From a virus, in the IMG/VR virus record IMGVR_UViG_3300050821_006420, positions 1-26,850 of that record: a stretch of 26,850 nt of DNA; one strand, given 5' to 3'. This document shows positions 15,345 to 20,833 of the stretch, one piece after another (position 1 is the first letter of the stretch; the number at the start of each line of letters is the position of its first letter). Made by a program: the position numbers and the translations under genes. Under the pieces are notes generated by a model that searched no databases, was not told the origin of the DNA, and was given only the letters and a program-made list of their open reading frames with translations.

Positions 15345-15373
15345 AGGATATCGTTGTATAAGTTGCCCGTCAA
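15345..15373 (-). promoter_or_regulatory. Promoter of RHH1 and the accessory operon
   Basis: On the minus strand: TTGACG (15368-15373), a 17-nt spacer and TATCCT (15345-15350). The -35 overlaps one operator arm and the -10 overlaps the other. Only 6 nt separate the -10 from the ATG, the same as at the RHH2 promoter. Confidence 0.6.
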
Positions 15374-15380
15374 CGATATC
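15347..15380. promoter_or_regulatory. RHH operator site B, 10-bp inverted repeat
   Basis: GATATCGTTG (15347-15356) and CAACGATATC (15371-15380) are perfect inverted copies 14 nt apart. Each is a partial copy of the AACGATATCGTT palindrome of site A. The right arm also carries the stop codon of the 42-aa gene. Confidence 0.7.
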
Positions 15381-15507
15381 ATTTCTTTGCTTTGCTGAGC
15401 CTCAAGGATTCCCTGAAGGCTTCCAGCAGCTTCACTCGGTCGGCGTCGATCCGCTCCAATGTGCGCCACCATGGGGGCCGTTCACATGCTGTGGGCTTCT
15501 CGCTCAT
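15379..15507 (-). CDS. Small protein after the initiator, 42 aa
   Basis: A 42-aa frame coupled to the initiator stop (ATGA at 15504-15507). The product starts MSEKPTACERPPWWRTL and continues as a helix (ERIDADRVKLLEAFRES) with a basic end. Its TGA lies in operator site B, so a transcript from the initiator could run on into the RHH1 operon. Function unknown. Confidence 0.45.
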   Translation of the reverse strand: MSEKPTACERPPWWRTLERIDADRVKLLEAFRESLRLSKAKK

Positions 15508-16115
15508 GCCGCTGCTCCCTTCACGACAGGATATTTCCGGCGCCAATCCTCAAGCAAATCTCTTGGCATGAGATGACCGCTGCCCAACTGGTCGGGCGGT
15601 GGACCCCAGAACGGTTTCCAGCATCGCTTGCCAAGATCAGGCCGATGGCCCTCCAAGCGTTTGGCCCATTCTTCCCTGCTCGTGAGCGGGCGAGCGCCTT
15701 CAGGCGCAAGCGAGCCCGCGCTCTGAGGTTCAATGGGGGTTCCATGAGGGTTATGGGTGTCAGATTGACGGGGGTGGGGTGTCAATTTGACGGGACTCCC
15801 CCGTCGTTTTGACGGGGGTGGGGTGTCATCCTGACGGGGGGTAGCGTCAATTTGACGGGGGTCCATATGTAGATAGAAAAGGCTGCTCGAACCAGATCTT
15901 GTTTCACGCGTTATATGGCCATCGTCTATCAAACGGGCGATTGCGCGCTGGATAGTCCTCTCGTCGGCTCCTGTGAACTGTTCCAAGCGCGTCAGCGACG
16001 GCCAGCAACATTGCGACTGATCGTTGTAATGGTCGGCCAGAGCCAAAAGGACAATCTTCGCGGTGGGATCAGTTAGAGTGAGGTCGAACGCCCACTGAAT
16101 TGCAGCAATTGACAT
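15504..16115 (-). CDS. Replication initiator-like helix-turn-helix protein
   Basis: A 203-aa protein. Residues 1-75 form a winged helix-turn-helix of the HTH_36 type (WPSLTRLEQFTGADERTIQRAIARLIDDGHI), as in replication initiators of phages and plasmids. Residues about 84-125 are Pro/Arg-rich with repeats (DPRQIDATPRQDDTP, TPHPRQSDTHNP), encoded by five iterons. The C-terminus (EEWAKRLEGHRPDL, WKPFWGPPPDQL) may recruit a helicase. The layout resembles lambda O, with the origin inside the initiator gene. The RBS GGGGAG lies 6 nt before the ATG and inside a hairpin. Confidence 0.7.
   Translation of the reverse strand: MSIAAIQWAFDLTLTDPTAKIVLLALADHYNDQSQCCWPSLTRLEQFTGADERTIQRAIARLIDDGHITRETRSGSSSLFYLHMDPRQIDATPRQDDTPPPSKRRGSPVKLTPHPRQSDTHNPHGTPIEPQSAGSLAPEGARPLTSREEWAKRLEGHRPDLGKRCWKPFWGPPPDQLGSGHLMPRDLLEDWRRKYPVVKGAAA
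15759..15864 (+). repeat. Five tandem iterons, probable replication origin
   Basis: Five units start at 15759, 15781, 15803, 15825 and 15846 with spacing 22, 22, 22 and 21 nt. The core is GTCAATTTGACGGGGG; units 2 and 5 match it best and units 1 and 3 share TTGACGGGGGTGGGGT. Each has a small palindrome (GTCAA-N-TTGAC) followed by a G-run. A 22-nt step is about two helix turns, so sites line up on one DNA face. AT-rich DNA follows (from 15865). A period not divisible by three shows selection on DNA, not on protein. Confidence 0.75.
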
Positions 16116-16120
16116 TGAAA

Positions 16121-16173
16121 ACTCCCCGTCAAAAGGAATTGCTCGTATCCGACCGGAAGCAAGGACGGGGAGT
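16121..16173 (-). promoter_or_regulatory. Hairpin that pairs with the initiator ribosome site
   Basis: ACTCCCCGTC (16121-16130) and GACGGGGAGT (16164-16173) on the plus strand are perfect 10-bp inverted repeats. In the minus-strand mRNA the downstream arm contains the GGGGAG ribosome site of the initiator, so the stem would hide it. The 33-nt loop has an inner TTGCT/AGCAA pairing. The arm also shares CCCCGTCAAAA with iteron 3, so the initiator might bind here as well. Confidence 0.6.
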
Positions 16174-16241
16174 ACCCGCTGCCGGTGTCGGAAGGGCCGC
16201 TAAACCTTTTCCGAGCAACCCGAACCATAGCAAATGCAGAT

Positions 16242-16270
16242 ATTCTTTAGTAGTTGCAAGATGTGCGCAA
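16242..16270 (-). promoter_or_regulatory. Probable promoter of the initiator gene
   Basis: On the minus strand: TTGCGC (16265-16270), 17-nt spacer, AAGAAT (16242-16247). Both boxes are moderate. The repeat AGTTGCAAG sits in the spacer. A start near 16235 would give a leader of about 120 nt that includes the RBS hairpin. Confidence 0.4.
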
Positions 16271-16310
16271 AATGTCACAGAAATTTATTGACAGGGGATA
16301 ACTTGCAACT
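16252..16310. repeat. 9-bp inverted repeat at the initiator promoter
   Basis: AGTTGCAAG (16252-16260) and CTTGCAACT (16302-16310) are perfect inverted copies 41 nt apart, with partial copies nearby (TTCTTGCATT, AGTCGCAAGAC). One copy is in the promoter spacer. This looks like an operator pair for a second regulator, not the RHH proteins. Confidence 0.5.
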
Positions 16311-16455
16311 TCTTGCATTGTGTTCCATTTGATACTCTAAGTCGCAAGACCTGCGCTGGCACCGTATCTGCCGCATTGTTGAAAGCCCTTTTCCAGGCCC
16401 ATGCCCCACATTGGTCTGGCAGGCGACCCATTGCCCCCGAGGCTCAAAGGTTGCC

Positions 16456-16498
16456 CGGCCCGCTCGGCACTCTCCCCCGCCGATGCGGGCCGTTTTAT
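16456..16498 (+). terminator. Rho-independent terminator, plus-strand reading
   Basis: The stem CGGCCCGC (16456-16463) pairs with GCGGGCCG (16485-16492); an inner TCGGC/GCCGA extends it past one bulged T. TTTTAT follows at once. In the minus direction no U-run follows, so it acts on rightward transcripts. No plus-strand gene is seen before it; it may end a noncoding RNA or protect the leftward genes from opposing transcription. Confidence 0.55.
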
Positions 16499-16824
16499 GA
16501 GAGCCGCCAGTCGATCTCGGGATAGAGCGCCTTGCAGAGCTTCCATTTCAGCTTGAACTCCGCCGTCTGGAAGCCCTTGGCATCCTCCGCGACCATTCGC
16601 TGATTCTTTCCGCGACCCTGCCAATAGCGCCAGTCAGCGCGATATTTACAAATCAGCTTGTCATTCACTTCAAGATGCCATTCAGGCTGGCGCATCAGTC
16701 CCTCGATTTCTCCCCGCCTCTGCATGTCCAGCAGCACAAGGTGGCGCTCCAGCTCTTTCTTGGAGTCGAACTTCTCGCCTCTAAATTCACACCGTGTATT
16801 CCCATATTTTAAACGTGCGCCCAC
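16495..16824 (-). CDS. DUF1064 protein, PD-(D/E)XK nuclease-like
   Basis: A 109-aa protein. KYGNTRCEFRGEKFDSKKELERH at the start is the typical DUF1064 opening. YRADWRYW followed by VAEDAKGF gives the D...DxK pattern of PD-(D/E)XK nucleases and Holliday-junction resolvase-like folds. Phages carry it near replication and recombination genes, as here. The GTG start has GGAGG about 5 nt upstream and lies inside the HNH2 tail (16-nt overlap). Nuclease activity is an inference. Confidence 0.82.
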   Translation of the reverse strand: MGARLKYGNTRCEFRGEKFDSKKELERHLVLLDMQRRGEIEGLMRQPEWHLEVNDKLICKYRADWRYWQGRGKNQRMVAEDAKGFQTAEFKLKWKLCKALYPEIDWRLS

Positions 16825-17288
16825 ACCTGCCTCCGCTTGATATAGCCAATTAGAGAGCGATGAACGCCGTAACGATCGGCGATTTCGTTCTGTGTGCCTG
16901 ACGTCGCACGAATGGCGCGCACCTGCTTAGCCGTTAACTTGGCCGTATTGATCCTCTCGCCTCTCGCCTGTTTGAATGTCTTGTTTCTTGCATCCATATC
17001 CGCTCTGTTCTGGAGGGCGGTTCCTTCATATAAATGGGCGGGATTTACGCAGCCCCGATTGTCGCAATGATGGCAGGAAAATTTCCCCTCACGGATTTTA
17101 CGCCCTAACTTTACTTCTAACATCCAACGGCTGGCAGCCATTCTACGATCACGAATTTTGAGCCATCCATAGCCTGCGCGTTTGCTGCCATTCCATTCCC
17201 AGCATTTGGTCCAATCCTTTGGCAGATCGGTATAGAAAAGCAGTCGCTCCTTGGCGGACCAATCTGGATTGCATCTACGTTGCGTCAT
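16809..17288 (-). CDS. HNH homing endonuclease 2
   Basis: A 159-aa HNH protein starting at ATG 17286-17288, which overlaps the RHH2 stop by four bases. It contains CWEWNGSKRAGYGWLKI, then the HNH core SCHHCDNRGCVNPAHLYEGT, then a C-terminal helix-turn-helix (QNEIADRYGVHRSLIGYI) and the ending RRQVWAHV, as in its relatives in this window. It stands between RHH2 and DUF1064 and its final codons hold the DUF1064 ribosome site. Confidence 0.87.
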   Translation of the reverse strand: MTQRRCNPDWSAKERLLFYTDLPKDWTKCWEWNGSKRAGYGWLKIRDRRMAASRWMLEVKLGRKIREGKFSCHHCDNRGCVNPAHLYEGTALQNRADMDARNKTFKQARGERINTAKLTAKQVRAIRATSGTQNEIADRYGVHRSLIGYIKRRQVWAHV

Positions 17289-17482
17289 GGCTTCAGTGTC
17301 TCCTTCACGCATTGCCGGACGACCTCGGCAAACGAGGTCTGACGGATCGCCGCCTCGCGCCGCAAGCGGATCAGCATCCACGGCGGCCAGGTGATCGACA
17401 CCCGGGGGCTCGCGTGCGGCGGCTGCTTGCCGTTGGCATGGGAGCCGACGGCGGGAACTTTTCTGCTGTCACCCATTCTCAT
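17285..17482 (-). CDS. RHH transcriptional regulator 2, 65 aa
   Basis: A 65-aa protein with a flexible basic N-terminus and a ribbon-helix-helix from about residue 26: strand RVSITWPP, helix 1 WMLIRLRREAAI, then TSFAEVVRQCVKETL. It is distinct from RHH1 but has the same operator type at its promoter. The ATG at 17480-17482 is 6 nt after the -10, so the mRNA may be leaderless; a second ATG at 17474-17476 is possible. It lies at the divergence of the leftward replication and rightward early operons, a good place for a switch regulator. Confidence 0.72.
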   Translation of the reverse strand: MRMGDSRKVPAVGSHANGKQPPHASPRVSITWPPWMLIRLRREAAIRQTSFAEVVRQCVKETLKP

Positions 17483-17488
17483 TTTGCC

Positions 17489-17516
17489 ATCTTACCAAAA
17501 TATATCGTTGGGTCAA
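17489..17516 (-). promoter_or_regulatory. Promoter of RHH2 and the DUF1064 operon
   Basis: On the minus strand: TTGACC (17511-17516), a 16-nt spacer and TAAGAT (17489-17494). One operator arm lies in the spacer and the other overlaps and precedes the -35. The ATG is 6 nt after the -10. Confidence 0.6.
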
Positions 17517-17523
17517 ACGATAT
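17502..17523. promoter_or_regulatory. RHH operator site C, 8-bp inverted repeat
   Basis: ATATCGTT (17502-17509) and AACGATAT (17516-17523) are perfect inverted copies, 6 nt apart. They match the halves of site A and the arms of site B. The site lies between the leftward RHH2 promoter and the rightward early promoter and could control both. Confidence 0.7.
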
Positions 17524-17526
17524 CTA

Positions 17527-17554
17527 TTGACAGCCATCTTTAATAGGATATTCT
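17527..17554 (+). promoter_or_regulatory. Rightward early promoter
   Basis: TTGACA (17527-17532), a 16-nt spacer and TATTCT (17549-17554). This is the best promoter match in the window. Operator site C ends 3 nt upstream. It leads into the annealing-protein operon. Confidence 0.65.
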
Positions 17555-17577
17555 TGGGGACAACAAAGGAGACGCTG

Positions 17578-17811
17578 ATGTCCCGCGAACAATCCGACCA
17601 GGTGGCCTTAGCCGTCGATTATCCGACGCGGCCCAATCCCTTCGACAACGTTGTCTTCATGAAGAACGTCATTGCCTCGGGCTCGATTGTGCCGCCGTCC
17701 GGCGAGAGCCGCAACGTCAGGCGGCAGGACTTCATCGTCGGCTGCGTCGTCTGCCTGTTCGTCGCCGCCGGGATCGCGGCTTTCCTCATCGGCCTGCTAT
17801 GGAGACATTGA
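17578..17811 (+). CDS. Small membrane protein, first early gene, 77 aa
   Basis: Start ATG 17578-17580 with GGAG 6 nt upstream. A 50-residue polar N-terminal part is followed by one membrane helix (FIVGCVVCLFVAAGIAAFLI) and a short end, so it is probably an inner-membrane protein with its N-terminus in the cytoplasm. First in the rightward early operon; it could act on host functions. No family recognised. Confidence 0.65.
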   Translation: MSREQSDQVALAVDYPTRPNPFDNVVFMKNVIASGSIVPPSGESRNVRRQDFIVGCVVCLFVAAGIAAFLIGLLWRH

Positions 17812-18053
17812 TGGACCTCGAACACGAAATCGCCAGCATCGCCAAGGTCCACGCCGACCTGATGAAGGACGGCCTGAAGCACGGCGAGATCATCGCCATG
17901 GGGAAGGTATGTAGCGAGATCAACCGCATGGAGGATGCGGCGGGAGTCTCCACCGGATACTGGATAGGCTACCGCAGGGCCCTGATGGACGTGCGTCGCT
18001 TCATCATGGCGAGCCGCAAGGACAACCCCGAAGACTGGAATGGAGTCGCTTGA
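17811..18053 (+). CDS. Small early protein, 80 aa
   Basis: Starts at ATG 17811-17813, overlapping the upstream stop by one base (TGATG), with GGAG 6 nt upstream; a 5' ATG at 17799 is less likely. It is helical: MDLEHEIASIAKVHADLM, then YWIGYRRALMDVRRFI. Function unknown. Confidence 0.6.
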   Translation: MDLEHEIASIAKVHADLMKDGLKHGEIIAMGKVCSEINRMEDAAGVSTGYWIGYRRALMDVRRFIMASRKDNPEDWNGVA

Positions 18054-18313
18054 TGGGCCGCGTCAAGGACTACTGGCACGACGAGATTTGCGCGCAGGAC
18101 GATGAAGAGGCTTATCACACCTCAAGCAGCCCTGCCGAGGAATACGATCGCGTCGAGCGGATGCGCACCGAGATGGAGAAGGCCATGGGGCCGGATTACA
18201 GCAAGCAAGGCATCTTCATCCATCACAGATGCGCCTATTGCGACGACGGCAGACTGCCCTGCAGGCAGGGCGCTCCCAACCGCTGCGACAACCCGAGGGC
18301 ACGCAATGACTAA
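18053..18313 (+). CDS. Small Cys-rich early protein, 86 aa
   Basis: Starts at ATG 18053-18055 (TGATG overlap). The N-terminal 60 residues are acidic and helical. The C-terminus has HHRCAYCDDGRLPCRQ and then NRCDN, a CxxC plus two further Cys that could hold zinc. It precedes the annealing-protein gene and overlaps it by 8 nt. No family recognised. Confidence 0.6.
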   Translation: MGRVKDYWHDEICAQDDEEAYHTSSSPAEEYDRVERMRTEMEKAMGPDYSKQGIFIHHRCAYCDDGRLPCRQGAPNRCDNPRARND

Positions 18314-18980
18314 CATGAGAATCTGGGATGCGCTGTCCAAGACAGATCCCAAACATACCAAGCAGTTCAAGCGTGCGGGTGGCTTCTCCGGCACGGCCAT
18401 GAAGCCGATCTGGATGGTCAAGCGGCTCACCGAACAGTTCGGTCCTGCCGGCATCGGCTGGGGCATGCACAAGCCCGAGTTCCAGACTGTGCCCGCTGGC
18501 GAGGAAATCCTTTGCTTCTGCACCGTTGGTCTATGGTACCGCGAAGACGACAAGAGTCCCCCTCTGGTCGTCTATGGCGTGGGTGGGGACAAAGTACTGG
18601 GCAAGAACAAGTACGGTCCCTTCACCAACGATGAGGCCTTCAAGGCGAGCTATACCGACGCCCTGTCTAACGCCATGAAGCAGATCGGCGTCGGCGCCGA
18701 CATCCACATGGGCCTGTTCGATGACGAGAAATACGTCCGCGACACCGCCCGCGAGTTCGAGAAGGCTCCCGTAGACGAGGACGTCTCCGCCGGGGCGCGG
18801 CGCTGGGTAGCCACCGAGTCCGGCGTCCTGGCAACCCTCGAAAATGCAGAGGATGTGAAGGGCTGGAACGCCCGCAACGCCAAGGCCCTCAAGAAGCTGC
18901 AGGCAAACTTCGAGGATCAGTACGATATCATCATGAAAGTATACGGCACGACATTGGAACGTTCGGAGGCAGGAAGATGA
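18306..18980 (+). CDS. Probable single-strand annealing protein (Rad52/Sak3-like)
   Basis: A 224-aa protein. The opening IWDALSKTDPKHTKQFKRAGGFSGTAMKPIWMVKRLTEQFGPAGIGWG, then a central strand block and NDEAFKASYTDALSNAMKQIGVGADIHMGLFDD resemble phage annealing proteins of the Rad52-like superfamily, where a substrate-type KASYTDAL helix recurs. Such proteins pair complementary single strands in phage recombination. NinB follows, which agrees. The subgroup is my inference. GAGGGC lies about 6 nt before the ATG. Its last 12 residues recur at the end of the next gene, in different codons. Confidence 0.65.
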   Translation: MTNMRIWDALSKTDPKHTKQFKRAGGFSGTAMKPIWMVKRLTEQFGPAGIGWGMHKPEFQTVPAGEEILCFCTVGLWYREDDKSPPLVVYGVGGDKVLGKNKYGPFTNDEAFKASYTDALSNAMKQIGVGADIHMGLFDDEKYVRDTAREFEKAPVDEDVSAGARRWVATESGVLATLENAEDVKGWNARNAKALKKLQANFEDQYDIIMKVYGTTLERSEAGR

Positions 18981-19474
18981 AGGTTCCTCGTCATTGGACG
19001 CTATCGCAACGTCTCGCTCATTATAGCGTGCACGGATCGGCTGGATGCATTCTTTGGACTGCGGCCAAACTCCAATGTGGCTACGGAGTATTATTTTGGG
19101 AGGGGCGTTCTCAATATGCCCATCGGCTTGTCTGGACGGTTGCTAACGGCCCGATTCCGAAGGGATTTCATATCCTGCATAAATGCGATGTGCCGCTTTG
19201 CATCAATCCGAGGCATCTCTTCTTGGGGAGACATGCAGATAACATGGCCGACATGGTCGCCAAAGGGCGCCACGTCGCACGGCAAGGCGAAGCCTGCGGG
19301 CGCTCAAAACTTACGGAGACGCAGGTCCGGGCGATCTATCAAGCTCCCGGTTCCCTCAGAGAAGTGGCCCACCAGTTTGGTATCAGCAGGGCGCAGGTCC
19401 GTAGAATCAAGAATCGCCTTGCATGGAAACATCTCTATGGAACCACGCTAGAAAGGGCACAGGCGGGGCTGTGA
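18977..19474 (+). CDS. HNH homing endonuclease 3, with a fused foreign tail
   Basis: A 165-aa HNH_3 protein. It has GCILWTAAKLQCGYGVLFW, HRLVWTVANGPIPKGF, the HNH core HKCDVPLCINPRHLFLG (69-84) and a C-terminal helix-turn-helix ending RLAWKHL (147-153). Its relative HNH4 stops exactly at WKHL, but this one continues with 12 residues, YGTTLERAQAGL, that match the end of the annealing protein. Its ATG overlaps the annealing-protein stop (ATGA) and its stop overlaps the NinB start (GTGA). Confidence 0.88.
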   Translation: MKVPRHWTLSQRLAHYSVHGSAGCILWTAAKLQCGYGVLFWEGRSQYAHRLVWTVANGPIPKGFHILHKCDVPLCINPRHLFLGRHADNMADMVAKGRHVARQGEACGRSKLTETQVRAIYQAPGSLREVAHQFGISRAQVRRIKNRLAWKHLYGTTLERAQAGL

Positions 19475-19884
19475 GCGTTTTAGCTACCTTCCGGCTATCC
19501 GGATACGAAGATTACAAAAGGGCCGTGGTGGGCGTTAATTCGGCTCCTATGGGCATGGTGGTCACAATTGCAGAGCCAGTGCGAAATAAGGACCAGAACG
19601 CGAGGCTGCATGCTCTGCTGGCTGATCTTGTGACGGCCAGACCGGTGTGGGCGGGGGAGCGGATGGGAATCGAGGACTGGAAGGCTCTGATGGTGCATGG
19701 GGTGGACGTGCATGAGGGGCGGACGGCGGGGCGGGCGGTGCCCGGTGTGGAGGGGGGTGTTGTCCTGCTCCGCCGTCAGACGCGCACGATGAGCAAGAAG
19801 GACCTGTCCGAGCTGATCGAGTACATCGAGGCGACCATGGTCAAATGGGGCATACCGGTGAAGGACACGAGGCACGCAGCATGA
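19471..19884 (+). CDS. ninB: NinB-like recombination protein
   Basis: A 137-aa protein of the NinB family, which in lambda binds single-stranded DNA and can replace RecFOR in recombination. The family segments are visible: RNKDQNARLHALLADL, then RMGIEDWKALMVHGV, and the C-terminal TRTMSKKDLSELIEYIEATMVKWGI. Start is GTG 19471-19473, overlapping the HNH3 stop; the longer frame upstream lies inside HNH3. Together with the annealing protein and DUF1064 it forms the phage recombination set. Confidence 0.88.
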   Translation: MSVLATFRLSGYEDYKRAVVGVNSAPMGMVVTIAEPVRNKDQNARLHALLADLVTARPVWAGERMGIEDWKALMVHGVDVHEGRTAGRAVPGVEGGVVLLRRQTRTMSKKDLSELIEYIEATMVKWGIPVKDTRHAA

Positions 19885-20015
19885 CGTTTGATTACGAACG
19901 CTTCCTTGCAAATCGGGAGCGTCATCGGCGCCGCATGGATCGTCTTCATCTTATCCAGCTTATTTTGGTTGTTGCAATCGTTGCGATTTATGGATGGAAG
20001 GCATTCTCCAGATGA
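19881..20015 (+). CDS. Small membrane protein, 44 aa
   Basis: ATG overlaps the NinB stop by four bases. The protein starts MTFDYERFLANRERHRRRM (strongly basic) and has one membrane helix (LIQLILVVAIVAIYGW). Its stop overlaps the next ATG. It should sit in the inner membrane with its N-terminus in the cytoplasm. Function unknown. Confidence 0.55.
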   Translation: MTFDYERFLANRERHRRRMDRLHLIQLILVVAIVAIYGWKAFSR

Positions 20016-20833
20016 AACGCAGCGGGTTCAAACGGAAGGCAAAGCCGGCGAAACGCGAGGCGAAACGAACTCAAATGGCGGGGTGGGATATGAATGAGCC
20101 AGCAGACATCGTGAAGCGGCTTTATTATTGGTTGCGCCAAAGAGAACTCTCATCTGATCCGGTCGTCTTCGCTAGCGGTGATGTGACTACAATACGCAAA
20201 ACCCTGAAAGACGCTGCCGACCTGATCGAACGCCTCTCCAGTGCGCCAGTAAAGGATGAGTTCGTTTCGCCTCGCGAGGCACCATCTGACGAAGTGTCAG
20301 AGAGCGCCGTGGAGAGAGCGGACCAGCAGCTTCATCAAGTTCTATTGCGGATGGCTTTACGCGTCGAAGGCGGCAGAGAGAATGTTGCAATCGGACAGTA
20401 CTTCGCAAAAGAGATTGTTGCCGCCTGCTCTATGGCCCGCGCCATTATCTCAGCCCTCCAGAAGGCCACAGGCGGTGAACCGCGAGGCGAAACGAACTCA
20501 TCTCCTGTCGCAGACACAGAGGCGATGGAAGCAGCGCGGCGGATCAAGGACGACGTGCGCAATCACGATGAAGAAGCCCGCATGGTCGCCCGCGCCCTAC
20601 TAGCGCGGGAAGGTGCCCGGGAGGCGGTGACACGCCCAATGATCGAGTTTCGACAAGAGCTTCGGGAGAAGCGTGAGGCCGAGTTACGGGCTGCGGTGAT
20701 CGAGGAGTGCGCGAAGGTGGTAGACGATGAAATCCTAAAAGTCGGGCACGTCCTAGATGAGGCGGACTTGCAATCGCTGGCAAATCTAGCCGCCACCATC
20801 CGCGCTCTCGGGGCACGGAAGGAGCAGGGGTAA
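20012..20833 (+). CDS. Ead/Ea22-like early protein with DNA-level repeats
   Basis: A 273-aa hydrophilic protein. The first 25 residues are basic (MKRSGFKRKAKPAKREAKR); ATG 20091 (MNEPADIVKRLYYWL) is a second possible start, with GGGGTGGGAT before it. The middle and end are helical and charged. ADIVKRL and AADLIERLSS are typical of variable early phage proteins like Ead and Ea22. Three identical 20-bp repeats (two direct, one inverted) lie in this gene and are read in different frames, so the gene looks assembled from shuffled pieces. Confidence 0.55.
   Translation: MKRSGFKRKAKPAKREAKRTQMAGWDMNEPADIVKRLYYWLRQRELSSDPVVFASGDVTTIRKTLKDAADLIERLSSAPVKDEFVSPREAPSDEVSESAVERADQQLHQVLLRMALRVEGGRENVAIGQYFAKEIVAACSMARAIISALQKATGGEPRGETNSSPVADTEAMEAARRIKDDVRNHDEEARMVARALLAREGAREAVTRPMIEFRQELREKREAELRAAVIEECAKVVDDEILKVGHVLDEADLQSLANLAATIRALGARKEQG
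20054..20500 (+). repeat. Three identical 20-bp repeats, two direct and one inverted
   Basis: CGCGAGGCGAAACGAACTCA occurs at 20054-20073 and 20481-20500, and its exact reverse complement at 20257-20276. The three copies encode REAKRT, EFVSPRE and RGETNS in the same gene, so protein function does not explain them. They could be binding sites or scars of recombination. Confidence 0.75.

Larger units (their letters stand above)
16116..16494. promoter_or_regulatory. 379-nt control region upstream of the initiator
   Basis: No gene is supported here. It holds, from the initiator outward, the RBS hairpin, a leader of about 120 nt, the leftward promoter with 9-bp inverted repeats, and a plus-strand terminator beside the DUF1064 stop. 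TTGACA on the plus strand (16289-16294) lacks a good -10. A plus-strand noncoding RNA that ends at the terminator is possible. Confidence 0.45.

Noticed and set aside
16313-16525. Plus-strand frame of 70 codons in the initiator control region
   Set aside because: It starts with TTG without a ribosome site and runs through the terminator hairpin and into DUF1064; a shadow frame.
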